A stretch of DNA of 64,000 bases from Rhodobacter capsulatus. GTDB lineage: Bacteria; Pseudomonadota; Alphaproteobacteria; Rhodobacterales; Rhodobacteraceae. The position numbers were made by a program, and so were the translations under genes. Below, in pieces: positions 10,637-19,067 of this stretch (the first letter of the stretch is position 1; each line of letters opens with the position of its first letter). The notes under the pieces were generated by a model. It saw only the letters and a list, made by a program, of their open reading frames with translations, had not been told where the DNA came from and did not search any database. The stretch covers positions 248,001 through 312,000 of the forward strand of contig NZ_QKZO01000004.1 in the NCBI RefSeq assembly GCF_003254295.1, in the 5' to 3' direction.

Positions 10637-11554
10637 GTGCAAACCACGCTTGGCGCATCTGTCACCTTCGTCGGGATCGGCCTGCATTCGGGCAAGCCGG
10701 TGCGGATGATCGCGCATCCCGCCCCCGCCGATCACGGCATCGTCTTTCGTCGCACCGATGTGACGGGGGTCGATCCGCGCATCCCGGCGCTTTGGGATCA
10801 TGTCACGCCCTCGAAGCTGTGCACGCTGATCGAGAATGCCGACGGCGTCTCGGTCTCGACGATCGAACATGTCATGGCGGCGCTGGCCGGTCTGGGCATC
10901 GGCAATGCGCTGATCGAGATCGACGGGCCGGAAGTGCCGATTCTCGACGGCTCCTCGGCGCCCTTCGTGAAGGCGATCCGCCGCGTCGGCCTGCGGCGTC
11001 TTGACGCCGATCTGCGCGCGATCCGGGTGCTGCATCCGGTCGAAGTGCGCGAGGGCGAGGCCGTCGCGCGGCTGGAACCGGCCGCGACGCTGGAGATCGA
11101 TTTCGCCATCGACTTCGCCGATGCGGCGATCGGCAAGCAGGCGAAAAGCCTGAAGATGGCCAATGGCGCCTTCGTGCGCGAGCTGATGGACAGCCGCACC
11201 TTCTGCCGTCAGGCCGATGTCGATTACATGCGCGCCCATGGCCTTGCGCTGGGGGGCACCTATGAGAACGCCGTCGTCGTCGATGGCGCCGAGGTGCTCT
11301 CGCCCGGCGGGCTGCGCCATGCCGATGAGGCCGTGCGCCACAAGATGCTCGATGCGATGGGCGATCTGGCGCTGGCCGGGGCGCCCTTGATGGCGCGTTA
11401 TGTCGGCAATCGGGCGGGCCATGCGCTGACCAACAAGCTTCTGCGCGCGCTTTTCGCCGATCCCGACGCCTGGGTCTGGGAAACCTGCTCGCCCGAACAG
11501 GCGCATCGTCTGCCGGGCGCGGGCGTGCTGCGCGGGGCGATGGCGGCGCGCTGA
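10637..11554 (+). CDS. lpxC: LpxC, UDP-3-O-acyl-N-acetylglucosamine deacetylase
   Basis: Zinc deacetylase that performs the committed step of lipid A synthesis. It has 305 residues. Family motifs are VGIGLHSGKPV near residue 12, TIEHVMAALAGLGI (zinc His, about 75-88), DGPEVPILDGSS, and the second zinc block RHADEAVRHKMLDAMGDL with its His/Asp ligands (about 227-244). The catalytic His lies in GHALTNKLLRAL. It starts at GTG with a gaaagg ribosome site about 10 bases upstream. The 216-bp spacer after ftsZ holds the terminator and presumably the lpxC promoter. Confidence 0.95.
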   Translation: MQTTLGASVTFVGIGLHSGKPVRMIAHPAPADHGIVFRRTDVTGVDPRIPALWDHVTPSKLCTLIENADGVSVSTIEHVMAALAGLGIGNALIEIDGPEVPILDGSSAPFVKAIRRVGLRRLDADLRAIRVLHPVEVREGEAVARLEPAATLEIDFAIDFADAAIGKQAKSLKMANGAFVRELMDSRTFCRQADVDYMRAHGLALGGTYENAVVVDGAEVLSPGGLRHADEAVRHKMLDAMGDLALAGAPLMARYVGNRAGHALTNKLLRALFADPDAWVWETCSPEQAHRLPGAGVLRGAMAAR

Positions 11555-11705
11555 GCCTTCACGGCCGCGTCAGTCCTCCGCCCGCGCGCGAAAGGCGTTT
11601 TGCGCCGCCGTTTTTTCTGTGCTAGGACGGACGAAACAGCGGCTCCCCCGGGGGTCAGAGGCGGCAGACCGGACGCAGTTCCGGTGACGAACGGAAGAGG
11701 CAGCG

Positions 11706-12551
11706 ATGGCAACGGGCAAAACGGCGGCGCTACGGGTCGGCAGTCTTGCGCTGCTTGCGGCTTTGGCGGCCTGCGGTCCGACACAAAAGGAGCCGCCGCT
11801 GGAAAACTTCACCGCCGAGGAAATCTTCAAGCGCGGCGAATATGAACTTGAGGTCGGCAACCCGCGCCGTCCCGCCGATGCGCTGCGCTATTTCTCGGAA
11901 GTGGAGCGGCTTTACCCCTATTCCGAATATGCCAAGCGCGCGCTGATCATGGAGGCTTTCGCCAGCCACAAGGCGAAGAAATACGAAGAGGCCCGGTCCT
12001 CGGCGCAGCGCTATCTGGACACCTATCCGGGCTCCGAAGATGCGGCCTATGCGAAATATCTGCTGGCGCTGAGCTATTACGACCAGATCGACGAGGTCGG
12101 CCGCGATCAGGGCCTGACCTTCCAGGCGCTGCAGGCGCTTCGCGCGGTGATCGAGGAATATCCCGACAGCGATTACGCCCGCTCGGCGGCGCTGAAATTC
12201 GATCTGGCTTTCGACCATCTGGCGTCGAAGGAAATGGAGATCGGCCGGTTCTACCTGAAAAAGGGTCATTACACCGCCGCGATCAACCGCTTCCGCGTCG
12301 TGGTCGAGCAATATCAGACCACCACCCACACGCCCGAGGCGCTGATGCGGCTCGTCGAATGCTATCTCTCGCTTGGCCTGACCGACGAGGCGCAGACCGC
12401 GGCGGCGATCCTTGGTCACAACTTCCAGTCCTCGCCCTTCTATGACGACGCCTACAAGCGTCTGAAAAAGATCGGTCTCGAGCCCGAGGCGAAGGGGTCG
12501 AGCTGGCTTTCGGCGATCTACCGGCAGGTCATCAAGGGCGAATGGCTCTGA
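11706..12551 (+). CDS. bamD: BamD, outer-membrane assembly lipoprotein
   Basis: Lipoprotein of the BAM complex that helps insert beta-barrel proteins into the outer membrane. It has 281 residues. The signal peptide ends in a lipobox LAAC with the lipidated cysteine at residue 23. The rest is helical TPR-type repeats (EEIFKRGEYELEVG, YPYSEYAKRALIM, YPGSEDAAYAKYLLALSYY). ATG 11706 has a gaagaggcag ribosome site. The 151-bp spacer before it contains a T-rich stretch but no convincing terminator. recN follows after 30 bp. Confidence 0.93.
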   Translation: MATGKTAALRVGSLALLAALAACGPTQKEPPLENFTAEEIFKRGEYELEVGNPRRPADALRYFSEVERLYPYSEYAKRALIMEAFASHKAKKYEEARSSAQRYLDTYPGSEDAAYAKYLLALSYYDQIDEVGRDQGLTFQALQALRAVIEEYPDSDYARSAALKFDLAFDHLASKEMEIGRFYLKKGHYTAAINRFRVVVEQYQTTTHTPEALMRLVECYLSLGLTDEAQTAAAILGHNFQSSPFYDDAYKRLKKIGLEPEAKGSSWLSAIYRQVIKGEWL

Positions 12552-12581
12552 TCCCGCCGGGGATCGGGGCAGGGGACTGAG

Positions 12582-14231
12582 ATGCTGTGCACGCTCGACA
12601 TTCGTGACATGCTGCTGATTGACCGGCTGCAGCTTGACTTCGGCGCGGGTCTGAATGTGCTGACCGGCGAGACCGGGGCGGGCAAGTCGATCCTGCTCGA
12701 TTGTCTGGGCTTCGTGCTGGGCTGGCGCGGCCGGGCGGAGCTGGTGCGCAAGGGCGCCGCGCAGGGCGAGGTGGTGGCGGTGTTCGAGCTGCCCGCGGGC
12801 CATCCGGCGCGCCGGGTGCTGGAAGAGGCCGGGATCCCGGCCGAGGACGAGCTGATCCTGCGCCGGGTGAATGCGCGCGATGGCCGCAAGACCGCTTTCA
12901 TCAACGACCGCCGGGCGAGCGGAGAGGTGCTGCGCGCGGTCTCCGAGACCTTGGTCGAGCTGCACGGGCAACAGGATGACGGCGGGCTGCTGAACGCGCG
13001 CGGCCACCGGGCGGCGCTGGATGCCTTTGCCGGTCATGACGATCTTCTGGCGGCGGTCCGCACGGCCTGGACGGCGCGGGCGGCGGCGGCAAGGCGGCTC
13101 TCCGCGGCCGAGGCGGCGCTGGTCGCGGTGAAGGGCGAGGAGGATTTCCTGCGCCATGCCGTGGCGGAACTCGACAAGCTCGCCCCCGTCGCGGGCGAGG
13201 AGGCCGATCTTGATACCCGCCGCCGTCTGATGCAGGCGGCCGAGCGCATCCGCGCCGATGTGCTGCGCGCGCATCAGATCCTTGGCCCCGAGGGCGCCGA
13301 GGGCGCGATGCGCGATGCCGACCGCTGGCTTGCGGGTGCCGCCGACAAGGCCGAAGGGATGCTCGACGGCGCGATGGCCTCGCTGGAACGGGCGCTGATC
13401 GAGCTCGGTGAGGCGGTCTCGGGGATCGAGGCGGCGCTGCAGGCGATGGCCTTCGATCCGCGCGCGCTGGAAGCCTGCGAGGAGCGGCTTTTCGCGCTGC
13501 GGGCGGCGGCGCGCAAGCATGGCGTGGCGCCGGACGATCTGGCCGAGCTGAGCGGCAAGCTTTCGGCGCGGCTGGCGGCGCTTGATGCGGGCGAGGAGGG
13601 GATTTCCCGGCTCGCGGCCGAAGTCACGGCGGCCGAGGCGGCCTTTGCCGCGGCGGCGACGCGGCTTTCGGCGGCGCGGGCCGAGGCGGCGGGGCGGCTC
13701 GATGCGGCGATGGCGGCGGAGCTGGCGCCGCTGAAGCTCGAACGCGCGGTTTTTGCGACGAAAATCACCCGCGGCGAGCCCGGGCCCGAGGGCTGGGACA
13801 CGGTCGCCTTCACCGTGGCGACGAACCCGGGCGCGCCCGCGGGGCCGCTTGACAAGATCGCCTCGGGGGGGGAGCTGTCGCGCTTCCTTCTGGCGCTCAA
13901 GGTGGTTCTGGCCAAGGGCGCGGATGCGCTGGTTCTGATCTTCGACGAGATCGACCGCGGCGTCGGCGGCGCCACCGCCGATGCGGTCGGGCGACGGCTG
14001 GCGCAGCTGTCGGAAACCGCGCAGGTTCTGGTCGTCACCCACAGCCCGCAGGTCGCCGCGCGCGGATCGCATCATTTCCGCGTCGCGAAATCGGTCAGTG
14101 ACGGCATGACCACCTCGCGCGTCGAAGCCTTGCCGCCGCCCGAGCGGGTCGATGAGATCGCCCGGATGATCTCGGGGGCCGAGGTGACCGATGCCGCCCG
14201 GGCCGCGGCGCAATCGCTTCTGCACGGCTGA
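12582..14231 (+). CDS. recN: RecN, SMC-like DNA repair ATPase
   Basis: Double-strand break repair protein of the SMC/Rad50-like family. It has 549 residues. The N-terminal Walker A GETGAGKS is at residues 29-36, followed by alpha-rich coiled-coil arms (about 150-370, very Ala/Glu/Arg-rich). The C-terminal head has the signature SGGELSRFLLALK and Walker B ALVLIFDEIDRGVGG (about 447-461), then VVTHSPQVAA. ATG 12582 has aggggac upstream. No LexA-type box was identified. It is probably co-transcribed with bamD and ends at hairpin element B. Confidence 0.95.
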   Translation: MLCTLDIRDMLLIDRLQLDFGAGLNVLTGETGAGKSILLDCLGFVLGWRGRAELVRKGAAQGEVVAVFELPAGHPARRVLEEAGIPAEDELILRRVNARDGRKTAFINDRRASGEVLRAVSETLVELHGQQDDGGLLNARGHRAALDAFAGHDDLLAAVRTAWTARAAAARRLSAAEAALVAVKGEEDFLRHAVAELDKLAPVAGEEADLDTRRRLMQAAERIRADVLRAHQILGPEGAEGAMRDADRWLAGAADKAEGMLDGAMASLERALIELGEAVSGIEAALQAMAFDPRALEACEERLFALRAAARKHGVAPDDLAELSGKLSARLAALDAGEEGISRLAAEVTAAEAAFAAAATRLSAARAEAAGRLDAAMAAELAPLKLERAVFATKITRGEPGPEGWDTVAFTVATNPGAPAGPLDKIASGGELSRFLLALKVVLAKGADALVLIFDEIDRGVGGATADAVGRRLAQLSETAQVLVVTHSPQVAARGSHHFRVAKSVSDGMTTSRVEALPPPERVDEIARMISGAEVTDAARAAAQSLLHG

Positions 14232-14395
14232 GGCAGGGGGGCGCTGCCCCCCGTCCGCAAGCGGACTCCCCCCGGGATATTTGCAGCAAGGTGAAAGGGC
14301 AGGGGCTTTCCCCGACCCCATTTCACCTTGGCCGAAATATCCCGGGGGGGAACTTGGCGTCAGCGCAAAGGGGGGGGCAGCGCCCCCCGCTTTTC
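14232..14395. repeat. Composite intergenic hairpin element, copy B (reverse orientation)
   Basis: The core arms are 14268-14296 and 14321-14349 with a 24-base loop. They pair throughout except for a 4-base internal mismatch. The arm carries gggatattt and caaggtgaaa, a variant of the copy A core. The small hairpin gtccgc-aa-gcggac and the GC hairpin lie on the left, so the element is reversed relative to copy A. A second GC hairpin lies at 14370-14388. It fills the spacer between convergent recN and the minus-strand NTF2-like gene. Confidence 0.88.
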
Positions 14396-14788
14396 TTACG
14401 ATTCCACCACGAATTGCGCGGTGACGATCTGCCAATCCTCGGGGCCGAGGCGTTCGAGCGTGGCGCAAAGCACGGCGCCGATCCTGCCCGCATCCTGCCC
14501 GGCCTCGTCCACCAGACCCGAGAGCACGAAGCGCTGCAAAAGCACCGTCACCGCAGTGCCGATCGGGCGCAGCCGGGTGCGGCCCGTCACCAGCCGCGCG
14601 CGCTGGAAGGCGCCGGCGAATTCGCCCGCCATCAGCTCGGCGATCGCCGTCCGGCCCTGCGCCGCGCCACCGGTCAGGCTGAGCAACTCGCCATCCTCGA
14701 CGAACAGCTGCGACAGCCCCAGCGCGTCGCGCGCCCCCCAAAGCACGGCAAAGGTCCGCGGCAGCTCTTCCGGTTGGCTCAGGCTCAC
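14396..14788 (-). CDS. NTF2-like / SnoaL-like fold protein, function unknown
   Basis: 130 residues. The pattern RTFAVLWGARDALGLSQLFVEDGELLSLTGGAAQGRTAIAE resembles the first helices and strand of NTF2-like (SgcJ/EcaC, DUF4440) proteins, which bind small ligands or act as small enzymes. No catalytic residues can be assigned. It starts at GTG, overlapping the stop of the upstream flavin dehydrogenase by four bases, so the two are probably translated together. A link to the same metabolite is possible but not shown. Confidence 0.65.
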   Translation of the reverse strand: MSLSQPEELPRTFAVLWGARDALGLSQLFVEDGELLSLTGGAAQGRTAIAELMAGEFAGAFQRARLVTGRTRLRPIGTAVTVLLQRFVLSGLVDEAGQDAGRIGAVLCATLERLGPEDWQIVTAQFVVES

Positions 14789-16170
14789 GGCATCTCTCCG
14801 GCTTGCGGCACCAGCTTGCCGGGGTTGAGGATGTTCAAGGGATCGAGCGCCGCCTTGATCGCCCCCATCACCGCCCAGGCGTCGCCGTGTTCTTCCGCCA
14901 TCATCGCGCGCTTGCCAAGGCCGATGCCATGCTCGCCGGTGATCGTGCCGCCCATCGCCAGCGCCATCGCGGCCAGATCATGCGCGACCTGTTTCGCCGT
15001 CGCCAGTTCCGCCGGGTTGTCCCGGTCCAGAAGCAGGATGGCGTGGAAATTGCCGTCGCCGACATGGCCGAGGATCGGACCCGTCAGCCCCGCCGCGGCG
15101 ATCAGCGCCCGCGCCCGCGCCACCGCCTCGGCCAGCCGCGAGATCGGCACGCAGACATCGGTCACCAGCCCCATGCAGCCCGGCCGCGAGGCGATGCAGG
15201 CCGAATAGGCGCCATGCCGCATCTTCCAGAGCCGGTTGCGGTCCTCGGTCGTCGTCGCCCATTGGAAATCGGCGCCGCCCATCTCGGCCACCACCTCGCC
15301 GAAACGTTCCGAGGCCTCGGCCACGCCTGCCTCGGAGCCGTGGAATTCCACCATCAGATGCGGCGTCTCGGGCAGGGTGGTGCCGTTCATCTTGTTGAAG
15401 ATGCGGGCGATGTCCTCGTCGACGAATTCGATCCGCGCGACCTCGATGCCGAGCTGGATGACATGTTGCACGGTTTCCACCGCCGCCTCGAACCGCTCAA
15501 AGGCGCAGACCGCCGAGGAGACCGCCTCGGGCTGGCCATGCAGTCGCAGCGTCAGTTCGGTGATCAGGCCGAGCGTGCCTTCGGAGCCGAGCATCAGCGC
15601 CGTCAGATCATATCCGCTGGCCGATTTCGCCGCGCCCGAGCCGGTGCGGATCACCCGCCCGTCGGCCAGAACCACGCTCAGCCCCGCCACATTGTCCCGC
15701 ATCGATCCATAGCGCACCGTCGTCGTGCCAGAGGCCCGCGTCGCCGCCATCCCGCCAAGCGACGCATTCGCCCCCGGATCGACCGGAAAGAACAGCCCCG
15801 TCGCGCGCAGCTCGGCATTGAGCGCCTCGCGGGTGATGCCGGGCTCGACCCGCACCAGACGGTCTTCGGCGCGAACCTCCAGCACCCGGTTCATGCGGCT
15901 GAAATCGACCACGATCCCGCCCGCAACCGCCAGAGCATGGCCTTCAAGCGAGGTTCCCGCCCCCCAGCCGACCAGGGCCACGCGATGGGCCGCGCAAATT
16001 TTCGTGAGGGCCGCGACCTCCTCGGTCGTTTCGGGGAAGACCACCGCCTCGGGCGGGGTCAGGGGGAACCAGGTCTCGGATTGGCCATGGCTTTCGCAAT
16101 CTGTCCTTTTTTTGCTGATCCGATTGCCGAAAATTACCTGCGCCTCTTGCCAGAATGTCGCGTCTGCCAT
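14785..16170 (-). CDS. FAD-linked oxidase, D-lactate/glycolate dehydrogenase (GlcD/Dld) family
   Basis: Flavoprotein that oxidises a 2-hydroxy acid such as D-lactate or glycolate; the exact substrate cannot be read from sequence. It has 461 residues. A PCMH-type FAD-binding domain spans about 40-215 (GAGTSLEGHA, VDPGANASLGGMAATRASGTTTVRYG, MLGSEGTLGLIT). The C-terminal FAD-oxidase domain ends with GDGNFHAILLLD and GEHGIGLGKR. The length and the lack of a partner iron-sulfur subunit gene favour a single-chain cytochrome-type D-lactate dehydrogenase. It is divergent from maoC-pta across a 158-bp spacer. Confidence 0.85.
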   Translation of the reverse strand: MADATFWQEAQVIFGNRISKKRTDCESHGQSETWFPLTPPEAVVFPETTEEVAALTKICAAHRVALVGWGAGTSLEGHALAVAGGIVVDFSRMNRVLEVRAEDRLVRVEPGITREALNAELRATGLFFPVDPGANASLGGMAATRASGTTTVRYGSMRDNVAGLSVVLADGRVIRTGSGAAKSASGYDLTALMLGSEGTLGLITELTLRLHGQPEAVSSAVCAFERFEAAVETVQHVIQLGIEVARIEFVDEDIARIFNKMNGTTLPETPHLMVEFHGSEAGVAEASERFGEVVAEMGGADFQWATTTEDRNRLWKMRHGAYSACIASRPGCMGLVTDVCVPISRLAEAVARARALIAAAGLTGPILGHVGDGNFHAILLLDRDNPAELATAKQVAHDLAAMALAMGGTITGEHGIGLGKRAMMAEEHGDAWAVMGAIKAALDPLNILNPGKLVPQAGEMP

Positions 16171-16328
16171 CTGCCCCTCCCGCTGTCGCCCCGTCTTATG
16201 CGGATCGGCGCCGTCCGGAAAGGGGCGAAAAACCGCAGCAACAGGCGTTGAACAATGTCTCTGGCGGATGCACCACTCCGCTGGGACAGGAGAACGCCGC
16301 AGAGTCGCGGTGATGGAGGGAGTCCGCG

Positions 16329-17714
16329 ATGATTTTCGAAAGCCGCATGTATCACGAAATCGAGCCGGGGATGAGCGCAGAGCTGCGCCGGCTTTGCACC
16401 GCCGATGATATCTATGCCTTCGTCGCTGCCTCGGGGAACCACAACCCGATGCACCTCGAGCATGTTGACGAAGACGGGCAAAAGGAAAAGCCGCTGGCGC
16501 CGGGGCTGTTCGTGGCCGCGTTGATTTCCTCGCTTCTGGGCTCGATCCTGCCCGGGCCGGGCACGCGCTACCGCGACCAGCAGCTGACCTTCCATGATTA
16601 TGTCACCGCGGGCGAGGAGCTGGTGGCCAAGGTCACGGTGACGGACAAGGAGCCCGAGGGCGTGATCGTGCTGGCAACCGAGGTGCGGCGGGTCGAGGGC
16701 GGCGCGCTGATCTGTTCGGGCACGGCCCGGGTTCTGGCGCCCAAGACCTATATCCGCTACGAGGAAATCGACGCGCCGGGGCTGATCGTGCAGCGCCACC
16801 GCCATTTCGAGGCGCTTTTGGAAAAGGCCGAGGCGCTGCCGGAACTGGCGACGGCGGTGGTCTGCCCCGAGGAGCAATCGGCGCTCGAAGGCGCGCTGAT
16901 CGCGGCCGAGCGCGGGCTGATCAAGCCCATCCTGATCGGCAATCCGGCCAAGATCGAGGCGGCGGCGAAGGCGCTGTCGAAATCGCTGTCGGGCTTCGAG
17001 ATCGTCGAGATGCTGAGCCACCGCGAGGCCGCCCGGGCGGCGGTCGAGCTGGTGCGCGCGGGCCGCGCCCAGTCGATCATGAAGGGGCACCTGCACACCG
17101 ATGATCTGCTGCGGCCGATGCTTGACAAGGAAAAGGGGCTGCGGATCGGGCGGCGCTTCACCCATGTCTTCGTGATGGACGTGCCCGGCGTCAGCCATCC
17201 GCTGCTGGTCACCGATGCGGCGATCAACATTGCCCCCGATCTGGCGACCAAGGTCGACATCGTGCAAAACGCCATCGATCTGGCGATTTCGCTGGGCATG
17301 GAGACGCCGAAGGTCGGCGTGCTGAGCGCGGTCGAAACGGTGAACCCGGCGATGCCGAGCTCGATCGATGCGGCGCTTTTGTCGAAAATGGCGGAGCGCG
17401 GGCAGATCCGGGGCGGGGTGGTCGACGGGCCGCTCGCCATGGACAATGCGGTCGATATCGGGGCTGCGCGCACCAAGGGGCTGCGCGGGCCGGTGGCCGG
17501 TCATGCCGATGTGCTGGTGGTGCCGGGGATCGACGCGGGCAACATGCTGGCCAAGCAGCTGGCCTATATTTCCCACGCCGAAGCCGCGGGCGTCGTGCTG
17601 GGCGCGCGGGTGCCGGTGATCCTGAACTCGCGGTCGGATTCGGCGATGGCGCGGCTGGCTTCGGCCGCCGTCGCCTCGATCCACTGGAACCGGATCTGCG
17701 GGGGGAATGCCTGA
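16329..17714 (+). CDS. Fused MaoC-like dehydratase and phosphate acetyl/butyryltransferase
   Basis: 461 residues in two parts. Residues 1 to about 140 form a MaoC hotdog domain, with the hydratase-like FVAASGNHNPMHLE and LAPGLFVAALISSLLGSILPG. Residues from about 155 on form a phosphate acyltransferase (Pta/Ptb) domain, with MKGHLHTDDLLRPML, THVFVMDVPGVSHPLLVTDAAINI and DGPLAMDNAVDIGAA. The second part interconverts acyl-CoA and acyl phosphate. The acetate kinase gene overlaps its stop by one base, so acetyl phosphate is the likely product. The family is annotated as bifunctional enoyl-CoA hydratase/phosphate acetyltransferase. The ribosome site is ggaggga, ahead of ATG 16329. Confidence 0.9.
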   Translation: MIFESRMYHEIEPGMSAELRRLCTADDIYAFVAASGNHNPMHLEHVDEDGQKEKPLAPGLFVAALISSLLGSILPGPGTRYRDQQLTFHDYVTAGEELVAKVTVTDKEPEGVIVLATEVRRVEGGALICSGTARVLAPKTYIRYEEIDAPGLIVQRHRHFEALLEKAEALPELATAVVCPEEQSALEGALIAAERGLIKPILIGNPAKIEAAAKALSKSLSGFEIVEMLSHREAARAAVELVRAGRAQSIMKGHLHTDDLLRPMLDKEKGLRIGRRFTHVFVMDVPGVSHPLLVTDAAINIAPDLATKVDIVQNAIDLAISLGMETPKVGVLSAVETVNPAMPSSIDAALLSKMAERGQIRGGVVDGPLAMDNAVDIGAARTKGLRGPVAGHADVLVVPGIDAGNMLAKQLAYISHAEAAGVVLGARVPVILNSRSDSAMARLASAAVASIHWNRICGGNA

Positions 17715-18883
17715 TGACGCGCGCGATTCTGACGCTGAACGCGGGCTCATCATCGCTGAAGCTCGGGCTTTTCGACGAGGAGCTGGCGCCCCTCGCCACC
17801 GCGCATGTCGACCGTCTGGGCGCGCCCGAGGGCTCGCTGAAACTGAAGGATGCAGCGGGCGATGCCATGCCGGTGCCGCATCTGGGCCCGGATGATTTCG
17901 CCACCCACACGCTGGCGCTGCGCTCGGCGCTTGGCGCGTTTCGCACCGACATGCCGGAGCTGGAGATCATCGCGATCGGGCATCGGATCGTGCATGGCGG
18001 CACCGATCACGCCGAGCCGGAAAAGGTCACCGACGTGCTGATGGACCACCTCGAACGGCTGAACCCGTTTGCGCCGCTGCACCAGCCGCACAACCTGGCG
18101 GGCGTGCGCGCCGCGATCGAGGCCTTTCCGGGCGTGCCGAATGTCGCCTGTTTCGACACCGCCTTTCATCGCGGCCATCCCTTTGTCGATGACACTTATG
18201 CGCTGCCGCGGCACTATTACGAAAAGGGCGTGCGGCGCTACGGCTTCCACGGTCTGAGCTACACCTATATCGACGGCGTGCTGGCGGCCGAGGAACCCGA
18301 ACTGCGCGCGGGCCGGGTGGTGATTGCCCACCTTGGCTCGGGCGCCTCGATCTGCGCCGTGCACGCTGGCCAGTCGATCTCCTGCACCATGGGCTTCTCG
18401 ACGCTGTCGGGGCTGCCGATGGGCACGCGCGCCGGGGAACTGGACGCGGGCGTGGTGCTTTACCTGATGGATCAGGAAAAGATGAATGCCGAGGACATCA
18501 CCGAGCTGCTGTTCAAGCGCTCGGGGCTGATCGGCATGTCGGGGGTGTCGAATGACATGCGCACGCTCGAAGCGTCGAAGAGCCCGCATGCCGCGGAAGC
18601 GATCGACTATTTCTGCCATCGGGTGAAGCGCGAGATCGCCTCGCTGGCGGCGGCGATGGGAGGGATGGATGCGCTCGTCTTCTGCGGCGGGGTGGGCGAG
18701 AATTCCTCGCATGTCCGCGCCGCGGTTTGCGAGGGGCTCGACTGGGCCGGGATCACGCTGGACGAAGCGGCGAACCTGGCACATGCGCGCGAGATTTCCA
18801 CCGGGCGCGTCGCGGTGCGGGTGATTCCGACGAACGAGGAAGTGGTGATCGCGCAGGCGGCGAAAGACGCGCTGCATCTCTGA
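17714..18883 (+). CDS. ackA: Acetate kinase
   Basis: Cytoplasmic ASKHA-fold kinase that makes acetate and ATP from acetyl phosphate, or the reverse. It has 389 residues. Motifs are LTLNAGSSSLKLGL (about 5-18), RRYGFHGLSYTYI, IAHLGSGASICAVHAG, STLSGLPMGTRAG and FCGGVGENS. It starts one base inside the preceding acyltransferase stop (tgATG overlap), giving the classic Pta-AckA pair. Hairpin element C follows. Confidence 0.96.
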   Translation: MTRAILTLNAGSSSLKLGLFDEELAPLATAHVDRLGAPEGSLKLKDAAGDAMPVPHLGPDDFATHTLALRSALGAFRTDMPELEIIAIGHRIVHGGTDHAEPEKVTDVLMDHLERLNPFAPLHQPHNLAGVRAAIEAFPGVPNVACFDTAFHRGHPFVDDTYALPRHYYEKGVRRYGFHGLSYTYIDGVLAAEEPELRAGRVVIAHLGSGASICAVHAGQSISCTMGFSTLSGLPMGTRAGELDAGVVLYLMDQEKMNAEDITELLFKRSGLIGMSGVSNDMRTLEASKSPHAAEAIDYFCHRVKREIASLAAAMGGMDALVFCGGVGENSSHVRAAVCEGLDWAGITLDEAANLAHAREISTGRVAVRVIPTNEEVVIAQAAKDALHL

Positions 18884-18886
18884 ACC

Positions 18887-19067
18887 GGGCCGGGGCGCTG
18901 CCCCCGGACCCCTGAGAGAGGGGGGGCTGCGCCCCCCCCCCCTTGCCTGCGGCAATTCACCCCCGCGGCGTATTTTGCCAAGGAAAACCGAGAGCTGTTT
19001 TCACCTTGGTGCAAATATCCCGGGGGGAGTCCCGCAGGGACGGGGGGCAGAGCCCCCCCTTCTGCGG
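18887..19067. repeat. Composite intergenic hairpin element, copy C
   Basis: Between convergent ackA and the aminopeptidase gene. GC hairpins at the left (18889-18948) are followed by an imperfect core at about 18961-19026. Its left arm is of the gcggcgtattttgccaagg type and its right arm of the ccttggtgcaaatatcc type. Then come gtccc-gca-gggac and a final ggggggc-aga-gccccccc hairpin. Orientation is as in copy A. The core is more diverged than in the other copies. Confidence 0.82.

Noticed and set aside
11730-14741. Open frame of about 1000 codons on the minus strand opposite bamD and recN
   Set aside because: It is antisense to two well-supported genes, is His/Arg/Gly-rich, and is a GC-bias shadow.
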